Positions 45,219 through 54,257 of a stretch of 64,000 nucleotides of DNA are shown piece after piece; position 1 is the stretch's first letter; each line of letters begins with the position of its first letter. The translations under genes and the position numbers were made by a program. Under the pieces are notes generated by a model, which was given only the letters and a program-made list of their open reading frames with translations, was not told where the DNA came from and searched no databases. Origin of the DNA: JARRQJ01 sp037381915 (lineage in GTDB: Bacteria; Pseudomonadota; Gammaproteobacteria; DRLM01); assembly GCA_037381915.1 (NCBI GenBank), contig JARRQJ010000021.1, forward strand, positions 1 through 64,000, written 5' to 3'.

Positions 45219-46457
45219 ATGCCCAATCTTCGCACCCCCGTGCATAGACAATCCACGGTAGCAGTTAAGGTACAGCACGTCACCATAGGCGGCCGGGCAC
45301 CCATCGTGGTGCAGTCCATGACCAATACCGATACTGCAGACGTAAGCGCCACCACCCGGCAGATCCTGCAACTCGCCCGGGCGGGCTCCGAACTGGTACG
45401 CATCACCGTGAACAGCGACGAAGCGGCGCGCGCCGTGCCCCACATCCGGGAAGAACTGGACAAGCGTGGATGCAACACCCCGCTTATCGGCGATTTCCAC
45501 TTCAACGGCCATAAGCTGCTAACTAGTCATCCGGCGTGCGCCGAAGCGCTGGCCAAGTATCGCATCAATCCCGGTAATGTGGGACGCGGCAAGAAGAAGG
45601 ATGAGCAATACGCCACCATGATCGAGATCGCCTGCCGCCATGACAAACCGGTACGGATAGGCGTCAATTGGGGCAGCCTTGACCAGGCCCTGGTGGTGAC
45701 ACTTATGGATGAAAATGCCCGGCGGCCGCAGCCGCGCGATTCGGCCTACATCATTCATGAAGCCATGGTAAGCTCCGCGCTGCAAAGTGCCCACAAGGCG
45801 GAAGAATGGGGTTTGGCCCACGATAAGATTGTATTGTCATGTAAAATGAGCGGCGTCCAGGACCTGATCGCCGTCTACCGCGACCTGGCCGCACGCTGCG
45901 ATTACCCGCTTCACTTGGGCCTGACCGAGGCCGGCATGGGCAGCAAGGGCATCGTGGCTTCCAGCACCGCCTTGGCGGTGCTTCTGCAGGAAGGAATCGG
46001 CGATACCATCCGCATCTCCCTGACACCGGAGCCCGGCGGTGACCGCAGCCAAGAGGTCATCGTGGCTCAGGAAATCCTGCAGACCATGGGCCTGCGTTCT
46101 TTCACCCCCATGGTTATCGCCTGTCCCGGTTGCGGGCGCACCAGCAGCACCTATTTCCAGCAATTGGCGCAGGACATCCAAGGCTATCTTCGCCATCAGA
46201 TGCCCGTTTGGCGTCGGCAATACCCCGGGGTGGAAGAAATGACCGTGGCAGTGATGGGCTGCGTGGTCAACGGCCCGGGCGAAAGCAAGCACGCCAATAT
46301 CGGCATCAGCCTGCCCGGTACCGGTGAAATACCCGTGGCACCGGTCTATGTGGACGGCGAAAAGACCGTGACGCTAAAGGGCGACCGCATTGCTGAGGAA
46401 TTTCAGCGCATCGTCGACGACTACGTCCGGCGCAGCTACGGCGAGCGCCGGTTCTAA
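45219..46457 (+). CDS. ispG: 4-hydroxy-3-methylbut-2-enyl diphosphate synthase IspG
   Basis: [4Fe-4S] enzyme of the non-mevalonate isoprenoid pathway, converting MEcPP to HMBPP. The TIM-barrel N-terminal part contains IVVQSMTNTDTADV. The cluster ligands are in CPGCGRTS near residue 305 and in AVMGCVVNGPGES near 345. 412 residues is normal. It starts at the ATG 45219. The organism therefore uses the MEP pathway. Confidence 0.98.
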   Translation: MPNLRTPVHRQSTVAVKVQHVTIGGRAPIVVQSMTNTDTADVSATTRQILQLARAGSELVRITVNSDEAARAVPHIREELDKRGCNTPLIGDFHFNGHKLLTSHPACAEALAKYRINPGNVGRGKKKDEQYATMIEIACRHDKPVRIGVNWGSLDQALVVTLMDENARRPQPRDSAYIIHEAMVSSALQSAHKAEEWGLAHDKIVLSCKMSGVQDLIAVYRDLAARCDYPLHLGLTEAGMGSKGIVASSTALAVLLQEGIGDTIRISLTPEPGGDRSQEVIVAQEILQTMGLRSFTPMVIACPGCGRTSSTYFQQLAQDIQGYLRHQMPVWRRQYPGVEEMTVAVMGCVVNGPGESKHANIGISLPGTGEIPVAPVYVDGEKTVTLKGDRIAEEFQRIVDDYVRRSYGERRF

Positions 46458-47005
46458 CCGCCCGGGACCGGTATTCACCCCCCGGGATTGCCGAATCTCC
46501 CGCCCCTGCCCAGCCCTCGCATTGATCAAGATCCATCCGCAACCAATTAATGAATAAGTTCCTAGGCTATAACTTTTTTCTTCCGCGCCGATAGTACGTT
46601 GCGGTGGGCGCCGCCACCGGCTCCGCCAAGGATCAAGCATAAAACACAGGTCCGGGCGCCCCCTTTTTGAAAACTAGACTCAATCTTAAAGGAAAGCTGC
46701 AGCCGGCAAGGGGAAAATATTTCTTCCGCTACGGTCAAACTTTCGTATAGAGTGAGTTGGGCGTTGGGCGTGCTGAGAGGTAACGTCGCCCCACCCCCAT
46801 GATATCCGGAGCGTCGGACATTATGAGAGGCAAGAGAATGACGGACTATATGTGGACGCCGTCGGTAATTTCTCATTCGATCAGCCAAGCGACAAGGACA
46901 GCCGCCGGTCGTGGACGCAGAGCCTTGTGCTATCCTTTTTTAAGGACTGGCGAGTTTAACTCTTGTAGCGGCTATAAATAGGTCAACGCAAAAGGAAACG
47001 CTGAT
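46458..47005. other. Gene-poor stretch between ispG and the DUF2934 gene
   Basis: No coding frame here looks real: frames are short, without family features or ribosome sites. The last part is the likely promoter region of the DUF2934 gene, with TATAAA at 46973 and an 11-base palindrome GAGTTTAACTC at 46952. No stable RNA or terminator with a T-run was found. Confidence 0.45.
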
Positions 47006-47317
47006 ATGGCAGACGTTAGAGCAAGTACTACCACGGGCGCCTCCAAGGCTCCCGCGAAAAAAGTAACTGTAAAATCAAGAGGGAAAAAGGCAGCCGCAAC
47101 GGGTGCGCGCAAGACCATCGCCAAGGCCAAAGCCAAGAAGACCAATACCCCCAAGGAAGCGGCTCCCAGCCAAACCGTGACTCCCGAAGAACGTTGGAGA
47201 ATGGTGGCGGAAGCGGCCTATCTGCGGGCCGAACGACGCGGTTTCAGCGGTGGGAATCCCACCGACGATTGGCTGGCGGCCGAAGCGGAGATCGAAACGC
47301 TACTCACCAAGAGATAG
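47006..47317 (+). CDS. DUF2934 protein with histone H1-like tail
   Basis: A 103-residue protein. Residues 1-55 are Ala/Lys-rich with KAPAKK, GKKAAATGARK and KAKAKK, like bacterial histone-H1/AlgP-type tails that bind DNA or RNA. Residues 58-103 form a DUF2934 domain (TPEERWRMVAEAAYLRAERRGF, DDWLAAEAEIETLL). Function is unknown; nucleic-acid binding is an inference from charge. An AAAGGAAACG sits just before the ATG. It is isolated, with long flanking gaps. Confidence 0.75.
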   Translation: MADVRASTTTGASKAPAKKVTVKSRGKKAAATGARKTIAKAKAKKTNTPKEAAPSQTVTPEERWRMVAEAAYLRAERRGFSGGNPTDDWLAAEAEIETLLTKR

Positions 47318-47688
47318 GCGCTAGGCGGCATACGACCGTCAGCGATGCCGCGCGGCAGAGCGCTCCTTTTGCCGCCTGTCCCGCTTCACACCCCTAAAGC
47401 TGCTGCCCAGGGCATCCCGATCGCCACATCACCGCTTCCCTATTCCCTTCCTGCCTTCCCCCTCACGGAGCCGACCTTCCTAAATGCTATTGCCCGGTCC
47501 CTTACATAGACTCCCGCAAATTGGCTATCGCCCCTGGTGGTGAAGAGCTTCGCTCCGCCGCCGCCTAGCTAGAACTCCATGAATGTCAGCCGATTCCCGG
47601 CTAAAACGGTACAATGCGTCCTGACGCAGAGTCTGGTGGATGGAGATCTTCAAATGACCCGGCAAGACAAACCGCATGTAATAGCGCA
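47318..47688. other. Intergenic stretch before the ABC exporter operon
   Basis: No gene found. TACAAT at 47610-47615 could be a -10 element for the exporter operon, but no matching -35 is evident. The open frame reading into the adaptor gene from 47614 has no homology and no ribosome site. Confidence 0.4.
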
Positions 47689-48849
47689 ATGAAAAAAACC
47701 GTTTATCGCCTTACCCTGGTTGCTCTGGTCATCATCGCAGTCATTGCGGGCGGCTGGTATCTCTCCCGTCCCAAACCCATAGCCGTCGCCGTCACAGCGG
47801 TGGAACGCGGGACCGTCGAGGCCACCGTCTCCAACACCCGCGCCGGCACGGTCAAGGCCTGCCGCCGCGCCCGGCTCGCCCCGGCCATCGGTGGCCAGAT
47901 CGCCAAACTGGCGGTCAAGGAAGGGGATCGGGTCAAGACCGGACAGGTGCTGTTGTCCCTGTGGAACGACGACGTCACCGCGCAACTGCAACTCGCGCAA
48001 CGGGAAACCACCGCCGCGCGCGCCACGGCCGATCAAACCTGTCTCCTGGCAAACAATGCGGTCCGCGAAGCGAAACGTCTCGATGCCCTGCGCAAGAAGG
48101 GCCAGGTATCGGAGCAGCAGGCGGATAACGCCCAGGCCCAGGCCCAGGCTGGTCAGGCCAGTTGCCGCGCCGCCCGCGCCAATGTGGAGGTCAGCGCGGC
48201 ACGGGTCAGCGTCGCGCGCGCCGCGGTGGAGCGCACGCTGCTGCGTGCCCCCTTCCCCGGTGTCGTGGGGGAGGTCAACGGCGAACTCGGCGAGTTCGTC
48301 ACCCCCTCGCCCACCGGCGTGGCGACCCTGCCCGCCGTCGATCTGCTCGATACCAGTTGCCTGTACATCGCCGCGCCCATCGACGAGGTGGATGCGCCGC
48401 AGATCAAGACCGGCATGACGGCGCGCATCAGCCTCGACGCCTTCCCCGATAAACATTTCGCCGGGCGGGTCAGCCGCATCGCCCCCTATGTCCTGGAAGT
48501 CGAAAAGCAGGCACGCACCGTAGACGTCGAGGCCAAGTTCACCGACCCCGCCGACTATCGTAGCCTGCGCCCCGGTTACAGTGCCGACCTGGAGATCATC
48601 ATCGCCGTGAAACACGACGTGCTGCGCATCCCCACCGAGGCGGTCCTGGAAGGCCATCGGGTCCTGGTCTACAACCCCGCCACCCATATTCTGGAAGAGC
48701 GGCACTTCAAGGCCGGGCTCTCCAATTGGAAATATACCGAGGTCCTTTCCGGCCTGTCCGCCGGCAATCTCGTCGTCTTGTCCATCGATCGCGAAGGGGT
48801 GAAGGCCGGCGTCCGGGCCACGCTTGAAAAATCACAAACGGCGCCATGA
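47689..48849 (+). CDS. Periplasmic adaptor (membrane fusion) protein
   Basis: HlyD/MacA-like adaptor of 386 residues. One N-terminal membrane anchor (about residues 7-25) is followed by a lipoyl half-motif (GGQIAKLAVKEGDRVKTGQVLLSL), a long Ala/Gln-rich coiled-coil hairpin (residues 110-190), the second lipoyl half (LLRAPFPGVVGEV), and beta-barrel domains. No lipobox. It overlaps the ATPase start by four bases (ATGA), so the four-gene exporter is translationally linked. Confidence 0.9.
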   Translation: MKKTVYRLTLVALVIIAVIAGGWYLSRPKPIAVAVTAVERGTVEATVSNTRAGTVKACRRARLAPAIGGQIAKLAVKEGDRVKTGQVLLSLWNDDVTAQLQLAQRETTAARATADQTCLLANNAVREAKRLDALRKKGQVSEQQADNAQAQAQAGQASCRAARANVEVSAARVSVARAAVERTLLRAPFPGVVGEVNGELGEFVTPSPTGVATLPAVDLLDTSCLYIAAPIDEVDAPQIKTGMTARISLDAFPDKHFAGRVSRIAPYVLEVEKQARTVDVEAKFTDPADYRSLRPGYSADLEIIIAVKHDVLRIPTEAVLEGHRVLVYNPATHILEERHFKAGLSNWKYTEVLSGLSAGNLVVLSIDREGVKAGVRATLEKSQTAP

Positions 48850-49532
48850 TCGAGCTCCGCCACATTCACCGCCGCTTTCAAGTCGGTGATCAACAGGTGC
48901 ACGCCCTCAACGACGTAACCCTCACCATCGAACGCGGCGAATACGTCTCCATCATGGGTCCGTCCGGGTCGGGTAAATCCACGCTGCTGCACGCGCTCGG
49001 CCTGCTCGACCGCCCCGACAGCGGCACCTACCTGCTGGAAAACCGCGACGTTACCGCCTTGAGCGATCAGGAACAGGCGCGGATCCGCAGCGAGACCATC
49101 GGCTTCGTCTTCCAGTTTTTTCACCTGGTGCCGCGTCTCAGCGCCGCCGACAATATCGGCCTGCCCCTGCTGCTGGCGGGCGTACCGGCCCATGAACGGC
49201 AACAACGCGTGGGGCGCGCCCTCGCCGCGGTCAACCTCGCCGATCGCGCCGAGCACCGCCCCGAACAGCTCAGCGGCGGCCAGCGCCAGCGCGTCGCCAT
49301 CGCCCGCGCCACCATCATGCGACCCTCTCTGATCCTCGCCGACGAACCCACCGGCAATCTGGACCACGCCTCGGGCCAGGACGTCATTGCCCTCCTGGAA
49401 AAATTGCACGCCGAGGGCCTGACCCTGATCATCGTCACCCATGACGGCGAGATAGGCAGACGCGCCCGGCGCTGCGTGCGCATGCTCGACGGGCGCATCA
49501 CCGAAGACACGCAACAGGCATCCGCATCATGA
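48846..49532 (+). CDS. ABC transporter ATPase, MacB/LolD type
   Basis: A 228-residue stand-alone ABC ATPase. Walker A is GPSGSGKST (about residues 39-47), the signature LSGGQRQRVAIARA and Walker B LILADEPTGNLD follow, with a D-loop His and the switch VTHD. The LSGGQ and EPTGNLD context is that of the MacB/LolD/FtsE branch. It overlaps both neighbours by four bases, so it energises the two permeases that follow. Confidence 0.95.
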   Translation: MIELRHIHRRFQVGDQQVHALNDVTLTIERGEYVSIMGPSGSGKSTLLHALGLLDRPDSGTYLLENRDVTALSDQEQARIRSETIGFVFQFFHLVPRLSAADNIGLPLLLAGVPAHERQQRVGRALAAVNLADRAEHRPEQLSGGQRQRVAIARATIMRPSLILADEPTGNLDHASGQDVIALLEKLHAEGLTLIIVTHDGEIGRRARRCVRMLDGRITEDTQQASAS

Positions 49533-50737
49533 AGGTCCTGGACAACCTCGGCTTCGCCCTGGGCACCTTGCGGGCCTACCGCCTCCGGGCGGGGTTGATG
49601 CTGTTGGCCATGGCCATCGGCGTCGCCTCGGTAGTGGTATTGACCTCCCTGGGCGAGGCGGCACGGCGCTACGTCACCGGTGAGTTCTCGGCCCTGGGCA
49701 CCCATATGATCATCGTCCTGCCCGGCCGGTCCGAGACCGCCGGCCTCGGCCCCTCCATGTTCACCGCCGAGACGCCGCGCGACCTGACCATCGCGGACGC
49801 CGCGGCCTTGAGCCGCAGCAACACAGTGGCGAGGGTGGCGCCCATCAACGTCGGGGCGGCGCCGGTCTCCTGGGGCGGGCGGGAACGGGACGTGGTGATC
49901 CTCGGCACCACCGCCGAGTTTCTCGACATCCGCCATTTCAAAATGAAGCAGGGCCGCTTCCTGCCGCCCGGCGACCCGGAACACGCCAATGCGGTTTGCG
50001 TCCTGGGCACCAAGGTGCGGGACGAATTGTTCGGCGCGACACCGGCCTTGGGGGAATGGATTCGCATCGGCGATCGCCGCTTTCGCGTCATCGGCATCCT
50101 CGCCTCGGAGGGCCAATCCATCGGGGTCGATACCGCGGACCTGGTGATCATACCCGTCGCCTCGGCGCAGAGCCTGCTCAACACGTCTTCCTTGTTCCGC
50201 ATCCTGGTGGAGGCGCGCAGCCGCGACCTGATCCCCGCCGCAAAACGCCACGTCATCAACACTATCAAGGCGCGTCATCAAGGCGAAGAGGATGTCACGG
50301 TCATCACTCAGGACGCGGTGCTCGCCACCTTCGACAAGATTCTCCGCGCCCTCACCTTCGCCGTGGCCGGCATCGCCTCCATCAGTCTGGTGGTGGCCGG
50401 CATACTCATCATGAACGTGATGCTGGTGGCGGTCACCCAACGCACCGCTGAAATCGGTTTACTGAAGGCCTTGGGCGCGACCGCGCAGCAGATCCTGCGC
50501 CTGTTCCTGGTGGAGGCGGCTTTGCTCTCGCTCATCGGCGCACTCCTGGGTCTGGCGGTGGGCCAGGCCGGCAGTCTGCTCATCGGTCATCTCTATCCCA
50601 CACTACCGGTAGGTGCCCCGTGGTGGGCCTTCACCGCCGCCATAGGCGTCGCCCTGGCCACCGGATTGCTGTTCGGCGTCCTGCCTGCCAGACGCGCGGC
50701 GCGGCTCGATCCCGTGCGCGCCCTGCAGAGGCGATAA
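49529..50737 (+). CDS. ABC exporter permease 1 (MacB-like, FtsX domain)
   Basis: 402 residues: an N-terminal transmembrane helix (about 19-40), a large periplasmic MacB core domain, then three C-terminal transmembrane helices in the FtsX domain (TFAVAGIASISLVVAGILIMNVMLVAVTQRTAEIGLLKALGA). The ATPase is encoded separately, unlike true MacB, where it is fused. Topology makes it a mechanotransmitter-type exporter. It is likely a subunit with permease 2. Confidence 0.9.
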   Translation: MKVLDNLGFALGTLRAYRLRAGLMLLAMAIGVASVVVLTSLGEAARRYVTGEFSALGTHMIIVLPGRSETAGLGPSMFTAETPRDLTIADAAALSRSNTVARVAPINVGAAPVSWGGRERDVVILGTTAEFLDIRHFKMKQGRFLPPGDPEHANAVCVLGTKVRDELFGATPALGEWIRIGDRRFRVIGILASEGQSIGVDTADLVIIPVASAQSLLNTSSLFRILVEARSRDLIPAAKRHVINTIKARHQGEEDVTVITQDAVLATFDKILRALTFAVAGIASISLVVAGILIMNVMLVAVTQRTAEIGLLKALGATAQQILRLFLVEAALLSLIGALLGLAVGQAGSLLIGHLYPTLPVGAPWWAFTAAIGVALATGLLFGVLPARRAARLDPVRALQRR

Positions 50738-50741
50738 CCTC

Positions 50742-51941
50742 ATGTTGCTCGGGGACACCATCCGCTTCACCTTCACTTCCATCACGGCGCATCGCCTGCG
50801 CAGCGGCCTCACCGGTCTCGGCATCGCCATCGGAATCACCGCCGTGGTCCTGCTGACCTCCATCGGCGAGGGCATCCGCCATTATGTCTTGAGTGAGTTC
50901 AGTCAGTTCGGCACCCATCTCATCGAGGTCAATCCCGGCAAGACCACCACGCATGGCACGCCCGTGGGCACCATCGCCACCGTGCGCCCCCTGACCCTGG
51001 ACGATGCCGAGGCCCTGAAGGGGCTCTCCCAGGTGCGCGCCGTGGTGCCCGTGGTGCAGGGCAATGCGGATGCGGAATATCGTGGCAAGCGCCGGCGGAC
51101 CATGATCTACGGCGTGGGTCCGCAGATGCCCGAGGTGTTCAGCCTCAAGGTTGCCAGCGGCCGTTTCCTGCCCGCGGACAACCCCCGTGCGCCGCGCGCC
51201 TTTGCCGTTCTGGGCAGCAAGGTGCGCAGCGAACTGTTCGGCAACACCAATCCCCTGGGCGAACATATCCGCATCGCCAACAGCCGTTTCACCGTCATCG
51301 GCACCATGGAATCCAAAGGCCAGATCCTGGGCTTCGACATGGACGACGCCGTGTATATCCCCACCGCCAAGGGCCTGGAGATGTTCAATCGTAACAGCCT
51401 GGTGGCGATCGATGTCCTCTACAAGGATACCGCCGAATCCGCTGAAGTCAGCGCGACGATCCGCCGGGTGCTCACCGCCCGCCACGGCAGCGAGGACTAC
51501 ACCGTCACCACGCAGGAACAGATGTTGGAAACCCTGGGTTCGGTGCTCAATGTCCTGACCTTCGCCGTCGGCGCCCTGGGCGGTATCTCACTGCTGGTGG
51601 GCGGGGTCGGCATCCTTACCATCATGACCATCACCGTCAGCGAACGCACCGCAGAGGTCGGACTGTTGCGCGCCCTCGGTGCGCGCCGTTCTCATATCCT
51701 CGCGTTGTTTCTCGGCGAGGCTATCATCCTGGCCGCACTGGGCGGCGGCGCCGGTCTGGTCATCGGCATCGGCGGCGGCCAGGCGCTGCACCTCCTGGTG
51801 CCCGCCATGCCGGTGCACATCTCCTGGTTCTACGCGGCGGCGGCGGAGGTCCTGGCGGTCGCCATCGGCTTGCTCGCCGGCGTGCTTCCGGCGCGCCACG
51901 CGGCGCGGCTCGATCCTATCGAGGCATTGCGCGCCGAATGA
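50742..51941 (+). CDS. ABC exporter permease 2 (MacB-like, FtsX domain)
   Basis: 399 residues with the same architecture as permease 1: one N-terminal helix, periplasmic core with GRFLPADNPRAPRAFAVLGSKV, and a C-terminal FtsX domain containing VGGVGILTIMTITVSERTAEVGLLRALGARR. The two permeases resemble each other in motif order and probably arose by duplication to give a heterodimer. It starts four bases after permease 1. A small GC hairpin (51948-51963) lies after its stop but lacks a T-run. Confidence 0.9.
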   Translation: MLLGDTIRFTFTSITAHRLRSGLTGLGIAIGITAVVLLTSIGEGIRHYVLSEFSQFGTHLIEVNPGKTTTHGTPVGTIATVRPLTLDDAEALKGLSQVRAVVPVVQGNADAEYRGKRRRTMIYGVGPQMPEVFSLKVASGRFLPADNPRAPRAFAVLGSKVRSELFGNTNPLGEHIRIANSRFTVIGTMESKGQILGFDMDDAVYIPTAKGLEMFNRNSLVAIDVLYKDTAESAEVSATIRRVLTARHGSEDYTVTTQEQMLETLGSVLNVLTFAVGALGGISLLVGGVGILTIMTITVSERTAEVGLLRALGARRSHILALFLGEAIILAALGGGAGLVIGIGGGQALHLLVPAMPVHISWFYAAAAEVLAVAIGLLAGVLPARHAARLDPIEALRAE

Positions 51942-52108
51942 GGGTTGGCGGCATGGATGCCGCATAGGCGTGCTGAGTACCAAGGACCAGGCGGTATAAA
52001 GCCGGGGCAATGGCCCGTACGGGTTTGAGCACAGCCTCATCACGCCTGTCTGTGGAATATTTCAAGTTCAGAAAGTCTGTGGGCTTAGCCCATATGGACA
52101 AAGGCATA

Positions 52109-53023
52109 TCATGCCGGTACCGCACGGCTTATCCTGCGCTGCATGCGCGGACGGACGCGTTGCTCGACGTATTGAATCATGACGGCGGCGATATCCTTGC
52201 CGCTGGTCGCTTCGATGCCTTCCAATCCGGGAGAGGAGTTCACCTCTATCACCAGGGGACCGCGCGCGGAACGCAGGATGTCCACTCCCGCCACATCGAG
52301 CCCGACGGCCTTGGTGGCCCGAACGGCTATCGCCCGCTCCGCGGGACTCAGTTTTATCTTCACGGCTCTACCGCCACGGTGCAGGTTAGAGCGAAATTCG
52401 CCTTCCCGCGCCCGGCGGAGCATGGCGGCCACCACCTTGCCGCCAATCACGAAACAACGCAGATCCGATCCTCCCGCTTCCTTGATATATTCCTGGATTA
52501 GGATGTTCGCCTGCAATCCCCAAAAGGCGTCGATGACACTCTCCGCCGCCTGACCGGTCTCCGCCAGCACCACCCCTATCCCCTGGGTGCCCTGCAGTAA
52601 CTTGATGACCAACGGCGCGCCGCCTACCATCTTGACGGCACCCTTGATGTCGTCCGGCGCATGGGCGAAGCCGGTACGCGGCATGGCGATGCCCTTGCTG
52701 GCCAGCAATTGCATGGAACGGAGCTTGTCCCGTGCGCAGCTGATGGCAGCGGACGTGTTGAGGGTAAAGATTCCCATGCTTTCGAATTGCCGCACCAGCG
52801 CCGACCCGTAAAAAAGAATGGAGGCGCCGATGCGCGGGATCACCGCGTCGAGATCGGTCAACAATTTTCCCCGGTAATAGATGACCGGTTGCTGCGAATT
52901 AATACTCATGTAGCAGCGCAAGGGATCGACCACCCTCACCTCATGCCCGCGCTGCTTCGCTGCCTCCACCAGGCGGCACGTCGAATAGAGGCTCTTCCTT
53001 TGTGACAAAACCGCTATCTTCAT
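52109..53023 (-). CDS. rimK: RimK-type ATP-grasp ligase
   Basis: A glutamate ligase that adds Glu residues to the C-terminus of ribosomal protein S6 in E. coli. The 304-residue protein begins MKIAVLSQRKSLYSTCRLVE, with VIPRIGASILFYGSALVRQFE, the ATP-grasp LVIKLLQGTQGIGVVLAE, and the metal-binding EVNSSPGLEGIE. Length and motifs match RimK well. I start at the ATG 53023; the open frame runs 55 codons further upstream without homology. The antiporter gene is 71 bases upstream on the same strand. Confidence 0.94.
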   Translation of the reverse strand: MKIAVLSQRKSLYSTCRLVEAAKQRGHEVRVVDPLRCYMSINSQQPVIYYRGKLLTDLDAVIPRIGASILFYGSALVRQFESMGIFTLNTSAAISCARDKLRSMQLLASKGIAMPRTGFAHAPDDIKGAVKMVGGAPLVIKLLQGTQGIGVVLAETGQAAESVIDAFWGLQANILIQEYIKEAGGSDLRCFVIGGKVVAAMLRRAREGEFRSNLHRGGRAVKIKLSPAERAIAVRATKAVGLDVAGVDILRSARGPLVIEVNSSPGLEGIEATSGKDIAAVMIQYVEQRVRPRMQRRISRAVPA

Positions 53024-53094
53024 GAGAGAGGCATTCCTTGAAGCTTGACGATTGTTCCGGCCGGAGTGCCGCCGATGAAAGGCCGCACTGCTTA

Positions 53095-54015
53095 TCACCA
53101 ATATGCGGTCATGATGACATAGCCGGCATAGAGCGCAAGCAACAACAGCCCGCGACCACGGCCGATTTGACCATGAGCCGGCGGCCAAACCACGAGTAAG
53201 GTAACCAGACCGAAGGCCAGGACCGGGAGCACTTCGCCAAGTCTGATCTTAATAGGATAGATGATCGCGGCGACCGCAATGATGAACAGGCCATTGAAGA
53301 TATTGCTGCCTACTATGGTACCCAGCCCCACCTCGTCGTGACCACGCAACTTGGAGATAATGGCGGTCGCGAGTTCGGGAATCGAAGTGCCGATGGCCAC
53401 GATAGTCGCCCCGATAATGAATTCATCGATACCGAAGGACAGGGCGATACCCTTCGCGCCGATGACGATGAAGCGCCCGGCCGCGACCAGACACAGGAAT
53501 CCGGCCACGGACAAAAGCACCGCGACCCGGCCGTGTCTTTCTCCCAATACCTTCTCGGACGCGCTTCTTTGCCTGCGCACCTCCAGCATCACGATCACCA
53601 GCCAGAATATGAATGCCGCCATGAGCAGTATGCCGTCCACTCTGGACAGTTCGCCGTCCAACGCCAGAACGGCGGTCAGGAGGGGCGCAAATAATGCAAA
53701 AGGGTAATCGCGCTGGACGCTGTCCGGAGAACTCTTGATCCCGGCCATGATCACCGGAATGGCGAGGATCAAGGCGACATTGAGGACATTGCTTCCCAGG
53801 GCGTCGCCCAAGGAGATCTCCGGTTGCTTGGCCAGGCCGGAACTGATCGCTACCGAAAGCTCGGGGCTGGAGGTGGCGAAGGCCGCCACCGTGGCACCCA
53901 CAATCCCCGCGGATATCCGCGCCCATAACGCCACGCCCACCACGCCCCGGACAAACAGCTCGCCGCCCGCTCCCGCGCACAGCACGCCCAGCGCCAGAAT
54001 CAAATAGTCGCTCAT
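53095..54015 (-). CDS. yrbG: Calcium/sodium antiporter (YrbG family)
   Basis: A cation:proton/Ca2+ exchanger of 306 residues with about ten transmembrane helices and two inverted alpha-repeats. The repeats are visible as ATSSPELSVAISSGL...GDALGSNVLN and AIGTSIPELATAIIS...GTIVGSNIFN, which form the ion-binding site. Physiological direction and ion are not proven for this family in bacteria. It may be transcribed with rimK. Confidence 0.9.
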   Translation of the reverse strand: MSDYLILALGVLCAGAGGELFVRGVVGVALWARISAGIVGATVAAFATSSPELSVAISSGLAKQPEISLGDALGSNVLNVALILAIPVIMAGIKSSPDSVQRDYPFALFAPLLTAVLALDGELSRVDGILLMAAFIFWLVIVMLEVRRQRSASEKVLGERHGRVAVLLSVAGFLCLVAAGRFIVIGAKGIALSFGIDEFIIGATIVAIGTSIPELATAIISKLRGHDEVGLGTIVGSNIFNGLFIIAVAAIIYPIKIRLGEVLPVLAFGLVTLLVVWPPAHGQIGRGRGLLLLALYAGYVIMTAYW

Positions 54016-54257
54016 CGCCGTCGCTCAGTCGTAAAACCGCTGCACCGCAGTATATGCCCATTACCCGGACGCCGCTCGACATTCCAGGGCTGAAAATCGC
54101 TCACGATCCTCCTTAGCTTCCCCGACTTCCGCGCAACCATTCGGGATATCCGGGTATGGGCCGACGACGCGTTTTTTCCTCCGCGTGGAGAGGCACTCTA
54201 CTTAGCGGTAGGCGTTATAGCACAGCCTTGCAGAGCATCGGCGCCAGGATTCGGCGA

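Noticed and set aside
46562..46888. Minus-strand frame of 108 codons in the gap after ispG
   Set aside because: No ribosome site, no family resemblance, biased composition.
51948..51963. 7-bp perfect hairpin after the second ABC permease
   Set aside because: Too short and without a T-run to call a terminator.
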